The notes under the pieces: model-generated
Seen by the model: only the letters and a program-made list of their open reading frames with translations
What the model was told of the DNA's origin: nothing
The model's database searches: none
Translations under genes and position numbers: made by a program
Shown here: positions 60,155-64,000 of the stretch, one piece after another
Numbering within the stretch: the stretch's first letter is position 1
Layout of the letters: each line of letters opens with the position of its first letter
Assembly: GCF_014217685.1 (NCBI RefSeq)
Contig: NZ_CP043653.1
Coordinates: 62,001-126,000, forward strand
DNA: 64,000 nucleotides
Direction: 5' to 3'
Source of the DNA: Glaciihabitans sp. INWT7
GTDB taxonomy: Bacteria; Actinomycetota; Actinomycetes; Actinomycetales; Microbacteriaceae

Positions 60155-61411
60155 ATGACTTCGGCTCCGCGCATCCGGATCCGCACCCGCATGTCGGGGC
60201 GCGACATCGACGAGGAGAATCGCGTCTCGAGCTCTCTCGAGTTGCTCTTCGATCTGACCTTCGTTGTCGCGGTCGCGCAGATCGCGGTGCAGCTGGCGCG
60301 GACCATCACTGCGGGGACCGCGCTCACGGACGGGGTCGGCCCCTATCTCATGGTGTTCTTCGCCATCTGGTGGGCCTGGCTCAACTTCACCTGGTTCGCC
60401 TCCGCCTACGACACGGATGATCTGCCCTACCGGCTCGCCACGATGGTGCAGATGGGCGGTGTCCTGGTGCTGGCGGCGGGAGTGCAGAGCGCGTTCGACA
60501 AGCAGCAGTATCTCGGCATCACCCTCGGATACTTCATCATGCGGGTGGGGCTCGTGGGTCAGTGGGTGCGCGCCGGCATCGAGAATCCGGATGGTCGCCG
60601 CACCGCCTTCCGCTATGCCGGTGCCATCACCATCGTGCAGCTCGGTTGGATCGCCCGGCTGCTGTTGCCCCCCGAGCTCGGAGCGCTGTCGTTCATCGTG
60701 CTCGCCCTCGCCGACGTGAGCGTTCCCCTGTGGGCAGAGCGCACGGGTCTCACACCGTGGCATCCGCATCACATCGCCGAACGCTACGGGCTCTTCACGA
60801 TCATCCTGCTCGGGGAGTCGGTGTCGGCCGTGACGATCGCCGTGCAGAAGGCGCTGGATCTCTCCGGGGTGAGTGTTTCGCTCGTCGTCGTCGCCCTCGG
60901 TGGCCTGGTCCTGCTCTTCGGGCTCTGGTGGCTCTACTTTCTCGAACCCGCCGGCGACGGGCTCGCGAGCCACCGGTCGAGATCGTTCCTCTGGGGTTAC
61001 GGGCACTATGCCCTGTTCGCCGCGATCGCGGCGATCGGGGCGGCCCTCGAGGTCGCGGTCGAGGCGGGCACGTCTGGGAATGGCACGCCTGAGGCTGGTG
61101 CGGTCGAGGCAGGCACGATCGAAGCCGGCACGCACGCGGCCATTTCGCCCCCGATCGTCGGCTATGCGCTGGCGATTCCCGTCGCGTTGTTCTTCGTGCT
61201 TCTCTACCTGCTTCATGCCGCAATCGAAGAGCAGGTGGCGACGCGTCCGCTCGCCCTCGCTGTCGCGGCGGCGACAGTGCTGCTTGTGCCGCTCGGAGCC
61301 CCCTTCTACGGGGTGCCGATGACCATCGTGCTCATCGCACTGGTGACTTCCGCGCTCACCGCGACGAGTATCGTCGACAATGTACGCCGAGCGGCCAGGG
61401 GGGCCCAGTGA
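60155..61411 (+). CDS. low temperature requirement protein A (LtrA) family membrane protein
   Basis: A 418-residue LtrA-family protein with ~11 membrane spans. Family motifs are SLELLFDLTFVVAVAQIA near residue 30, WWAWLNFTWFASAYD and HIAERYGLFTIILLGES. Molecular function is unknown. Between spans near residue 310 lies a low-complexity loop with repeated EAG(T/A) units. ATG 60155 follows TAAGCT by six bases, suggesting a leaderless mRNA. Its stop overlaps the next gene (TGATG). Confidence 0.9.
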   Translation: MTSAPRIRIRTRMSGRDIDEENRVSSSLELLFDLTFVVAVAQIAVQLARTITAGTALTDGVGPYLMVFFAIWWAWLNFTWFASAYDTDDLPYRLATMVQMGGVLVLAAGVQSAFDKQQYLGITLGYFIMRVGLVGQWVRAGIENPDGRRTAFRYAGAITIVQLGWIARLLLPPELGALSFIVLALADVSVPLWAERTGLTPWHPHHIAERYGLFTIILLGESVSAVTIAVQKALDLSGVSVSLVVVALGGLVLLFGLWWLYFLEPAGDGLASHRSRSFLWGYGHYALFAAIAAIGAALEVAVEAGTSGNGTPEAGAVEAGTIEAGTHAAISPPIVGYALAIPVALFFVLLYLLHAAIEEQVATRPLALAVAAATVLLVPLGAPFYGVPMTIVLIALVTSALTATSIVDNVRRAARGAQ

Positions 61412-62436
61412 TGAATTACTTTCCCGCTTCGACCGCGACACCCCTGAGGGGCGGTCCGACTCTGCGCTGGGGAGTGCTCGCTCCCGGTCGCATCGCCGCA
61501 GACTTCGTACAGACACTTCACGCCAACTCCGACCAGCGCATGCACGCTGTCGCGTCTCGCTCGTTCGAACGGGCGGCGGCGTTCGGCGCGCGGTTCGGCA
61601 TCGATCGGGTCTACGACAGCTACGAGCGGTTGGTAGCGGATCCCGGCATCGACATCGTCTACGTCGCCGCTCCGCACAGTGAGCACCGCGCGCTCGCGCT
61701 GCTCGCGATCGCCGCCGGCAAGCATGTGCTCGTCGAGAAGCCGATCGCCCTCACCGCCGCGGAGGCACGCGAGATCGCGGATGCCGCACGCGCCGCCGGC
61801 GTCTTCGCCATGGAGGCGATGTGGGCGCGGTTCCTGCCCCAGACCACGGTGCTCTCTGCCATGCTCGCCGACGGGATGCTCGGCGAGATCGGACTCGTCG
61901 CCGCCGACTACGGGTCCATCTTCGACTTCGATGCGAAAAGCCGTGCCTTCGACCCGGCGCTCGGGGGCGGCGCACTGCTCGACCTCGGCGTGTACCCGAT
62001 CTGGTTCGCCCATTTCGTGCTCGGTCGCCCCAGCCGGGTGGTGGCGAGCGGATCGATCACTTCGACCGGGGTGGACGGCCAGGCCGCCATCCTGTTCAGC
62101 ACCGCGGATGGCGCGGAGGCCCAGCTGAGCACGAGCATGACCGTGTCCACTCCCGTGCGTGCCACGGTGAGCGGCTCCCTCGCGAGCGTCGACATCGATG
62201 CGCCCTTCGTCGCGCCCGGGGGGTTCACCCTGTACCGGGATGGAAGCGACGAACCTCTCCGGTGGGACGACCCGACGACCCTGCGCTGGCGCGACGGACT
62301 GGTGTGGCAGGCGACCGCGGCCGCGCAGCACGTCGCGCACGGGCTCACCGAGTCTCCGCTGCATCCGCTCGACGCCTCGATCGCGGTGCTCGAGACTATC
62401 GATGAAGCGCGACGTCAGCTCGGGTTGCTCTCTTAG
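61411..62436 (+). CDS. Gfo/Idh/MocA-family oxidoreductase
   Basis: A 341-residue NAD(P)-dependent sugar/inositol-type dehydrogenase. RWGVLAPGRIAADF is the Rossmann nucleotide site, GKHVLVEKPIALT the family EKP motif, and GGGALLDLGVYPI holds the catalytic-region residues. It resembles dimeric dihydrodiol/trans-dehydrogenase-like members. ATG 61411 overlaps the ltrA stop, an unusual operon partner. Substrate unknown. Confidence 0.9.
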   Translation: MNYFPASTATPLRGGPTLRWGVLAPGRIAADFVQTLHANSDQRMHAVASRSFERAAAFGARFGIDRVYDSYERLVADPGIDIVYVAAPHSEHRALALLAIAAGKHVLVEKPIALTAAEAREIADAARAAGVFAMEAMWARFLPQTTVLSAMLADGMLGEIGLVAADYGSIFDFDAKSRAFDPALGGGALLDLGVYPIWFAHFVLGRPSRVVASGSITSTGVDGQAAILFSTADGAEAQLSTSMTVSTPVRATVSGSLASVDIDAPFVAPGGFTLYRDGSDEPLRWDDPTTLRWRDGLVWQATAAAQHVAHGLTESPLHPLDASIAVLETIDEARRQLGLLS

Positions 62437-62466
62437 CCGCCCCGCCGGCGTGCTCCGCACTGCCGG

Positions 62467-62504
62467 GTGACACGCGCGCGGGAACGTTTCGGCACGCGTG
62501 TCAC
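62467..62504. terminator. hairpin between convergent genes
   Basis: GTGACACGCG and CGCGTGTCAC form a perfect 10-bp stem around an 18-base loop, 30 bases after the oxidoreductase stop and 12 bases before the end of the convergent lldD gene. There is no T tract, so a factor-dependent or bidirectional terminator is likely. Confidence 0.55.
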
Positions 62505-62515
62505 TTGCGAGGGTG

Positions 62516-63859
62516 TCAGCCGGCGATCGGCGACTTCCGCGGGCCGGCCTTGGGCGGGGAGGTGCGGGGCTTGGTGGCTGAGGACTTCGCCACGGGCCGC
62601 GGAGCGGTCGCCGCCGGCACGCTGAGGGTGCGTGGCGCGAGACGCTCGAGTTGCGTGACGTGGGCCGGCGTCAACTCGGCGAGGGAGGTGACCCCGAGGA
62701 GGCGCATCGTGCGCGCGATCTGATCGCCGAGAATCTCGATCATGCGATCGACGCCCTCGCGCCCACCGGCCATGAGGCCGTAGAGGTACGCGCGGCCGAC
62801 CAGAGTGAAGTCCGCGCCGAGGGCGATTGCCGCGACGATGTCGGCGCCCGACATGATGCCCGTGTCGAGGTGGACCTCGAGGTCCTTTCCGACCTCGCGG
62901 GCGACATCCGGAAGCAGGTGGAACGGGATCGGTGCGCGGTCGAGCTGCCGTCCCCCGTGGTTCGACAGGATGATGCCGTCGACGCCCATGGTCGCGAGGC
63001 GCTTCGCATCGTCGAGGTTCTGGACTCCCTTCACCACGACCTTGCCCGGCCACTGGTCCTTGATCCAGGCCAGGTCCTCGAAGGTGACGGTGGGGTCGAA
63101 CATGGAGTCGAGCAGCTCTCCGACGGTGCCGGACCAGCGGTCGAGGGAGGCGAAAGCGAGCGGCTCTGTGGTGAGGAAGTTGATCCACCACTCCGGACGC
63201 GGGATCGCGTTGACGACGGTTCCGAGGGTCAGCTGCGGCGGGATCGAGAAGCCGTTTCGCTTGTCGCGCAGTCGGGCGCCGGCGACCGGCACATCCACGG
63301 TCACGAGGAGGGTGTCGAAACCGGCCTTCGCCGCCCGATCCACGAGCGCCATCGACCGGTCGCGGTCCTTCCACATGTACAGCTGGAACCAGTTGCGTCC
63401 GTTCGGGTTGGCCGCCTTCACGTCCTCGATCGCGGAGGTTCCCATGGTCGAGAGGGAGAAGGGGATGCCGGCGGCGGCTGCGGCACCGGCGCCGGCGATC
63501 TCACCCTCCGACTGCATCATGCGGGTGAAGCCCGTCGGCGCGATGCCGAACGGAAGGGCGACGGGCCCCCCGAGCACCGTCGACGAGGTGTCGACGACCG
63601 ACACGTCCCGCAGGATCGAGGGGTTGAACTGGATGTCCTCGAAGGCCTGGCGCGCCCGGGCCAGTGAGATCTCCGCCTCGGCCGCTCCTTCGGTGTAGTC
63701 GAAGGCGGCCTTCGGCGTGCGCTTCTGGGCGATCGCGCGGAGGTCGTGGATCGTGAGTGCCCTCTCGAGACGGCGCTTCTTCGCGTTGAACTCGGGGGTG
63801 GCGAAATGCATGAGCGGCGCGAGGTCGCGCACCTTGGGGAAGTGGCGTTCGAGTTTCAT
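62516..63859 (-). CDS. lldD: FMN-dependent L-lactate/alpha-hydroxyacid dehydrogenase
   Basis: A 447-residue FMN enzyme oxidising L-lactate or a similar 2-hydroxyacid. [38 protein letters not shown], the flavin-contacting Lys in KVVVKGVQ and the catalytic His/Arg in [11 protein letters not shown] are present. After the barrel (ends ~residue 400) comes a ~45-residue Pro/Ala/Lys/Ser-rich basic tail not typical of the family. It is coupled to an upstream 2-hydroxyacid dehydrogenase. Confidence 0.92.
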   Translation of the reverse strand: MKLERHFPKVRDLAPLMHFATPEFNAKKRRLERALTIHDLRAIAQKRTPKAAFDYTEGAAEAEISLARARQAFEDIQFNPSILRDVSVVDTSSTVLGGPVALPFGIAPTGFTRMMQSEGEIAGAGAAAAAGIPFSLSTMGTSAIEDVKAANPNGRNWFQLYMWKDRDRSMALVDRAAKAGFDTLLVTVDVPVAGARLRDKRNGFSIPPQLTLGTVVNAIPRPEWWINFLTTEPLAFASLDRWSGTVGELLDSMFDPTVTFEDLAWIKDQWPGKVVVKGVQNLDDAKRLATMGVDGIILSNHGGRQLDRAPIPFHLLPDVAREVGKDLEVHLDTGIMSGADIVAAIALGADFTLVGRAYLYGLMAGGREGVDRMIEILGDQIARTMRLLGVTSLAELTPAHVTQLERLAPRTLSVPAATAPRPVAKSSATKPRTSPPKAGPRKSPIAG

Positions 63860-64000
63860 ATTCCGGTCCTTTTGTCGACGACGATGTTCAGTGGTTCGTG
63901 ATGCTCGTGAAGCCGGCGGATCTGCTCGCGCACGAGGGGATCGACACGGCTCGGCATGCTCGAGATGTTTCCGCCGATGTGCGGGGTGATGATCACGCCG
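63856..64000 (-). CDS. D-isomer-specific 2-hydroxyacid dehydrogenase, C-terminal end (truncated)
   Basis: Only the last 47 residues lie in the window, reading [15 protein letters not shown] and ending [17 protein letters not shown] carries the catalytic histidine region of D-2-hydroxyacid dehydrogenases, and the ending resembles their closing segment. The stop TGA overlaps the lldD start (ATGA), so a D- and an L-hydroxyacid dehydrogenase are co-translated. Confidence 0.75.
   Translation of the reverse strand, partial: GVIITPHIGGNISSMPSRVDPLVREQIRRLHEHHEPLNIVVDKRTGI

Overview
The window is 64 kb of high-GC chromosomal DNA from an actinobacterium, most likely of the family Microbacteriaceae. 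The evidence is the GC-rich third positions, a NucS mismatch endonuclease, a coproporphyrin-type heme cluster (CgoX/HemQ/HemH), LAxTG sorting signals of the class E sortase type, an ECF42 sigma factor with its DGPF partner, and many genes with a -10 box 6-7 bases before the start codon (leaderless mRNAs). I saw no rRNA, tRNA, CRISPR array, insertion sequence or prophage. The window looks like vertically inherited chromosome.

Region 1 (1-11.5 kb) is sugar catabolism. It holds a 5'-truncated GH4 glycosidase, a class II tagatose/fructose-bisphosphate aldolase, an AgaS-like SIS protein, an ABC sugar importer (lipoprotein and two permeases) and two PfkB-family kinases. A divergent block splits it: an ECF42 sigma factor with its DGPF/YCII gene and an SRPBCC protein, plus an amidohydrolase. 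Together the sugar genes suggest import of a galactosamine-like or related sugar, conversion to a ketohexose phosphate, a second phosphorylation and aldol cleavage.

Region 2 (11.6-24.9 kb) is mixed: an NAD(P)-binding epimerase-like protein with a one-Cys MarR regulator, a small zinc-ribbon protein, a HAD phosphatase, nucS, an SseB-like protein, an MFS transporter divergent from a LacI regulator with tandem operators, an ABC exporter operon carrying its own GbsR/MarR regulator and an MBL hydrolase, an M13 peptidase and a class A beta-lactamase-fold protein. A cell-wall-anchored LAFTG protein follows, ending in a strong terminator at 26.75 kb.

Region 3 (26.8-37.8 kb) is an almost complete heme pathway: hemA on the minus strand, and hemE, cgoX/hemY, hemQ, hemH, hemC, hemD, hemB, hemL on the plus strand, mostly with overlapping stop and start codons. 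Three small membrane/envelope genes sit inside the run between hemY and hemQ. Two micro-ORFs joined by one-base overlaps bridge hemB and hemL.

Region 4 (37.9-46.7 kb) is housekeeping: a DUF1304 protein, 6-phosphofructokinase, stress-type PNPOx protein, tRNA hydroxylase TrhO, an AlkA-like glycosylase, a thioesterase, a phytoene-desaturase-like oxidoreductase, a membrane protein with a YtrA-type GntR regulator and a UBP zinc-finger protein.

Region 5 (46.7-64 kb) holds bifunctional PutA, a LAHTG surface protein followed by an ECF (SigK-like) sigma factor, a second small GntR regulator, an SDR/SMP-30/GH15 group around a palindromic operator, an Lrp regulator divergent from an arginine-hydrolase-family gene and rocD, an LtrA protein, a Gfo/Idh/MocA oxidoreductase, and an lldD-type dehydrogenase coupled to a truncated D-2-hydroxyacid dehydrogenase. 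RocD and PutA both act on glutamate semialdehyde/P5C, so arginine and proline breakdown converge on glutamate.
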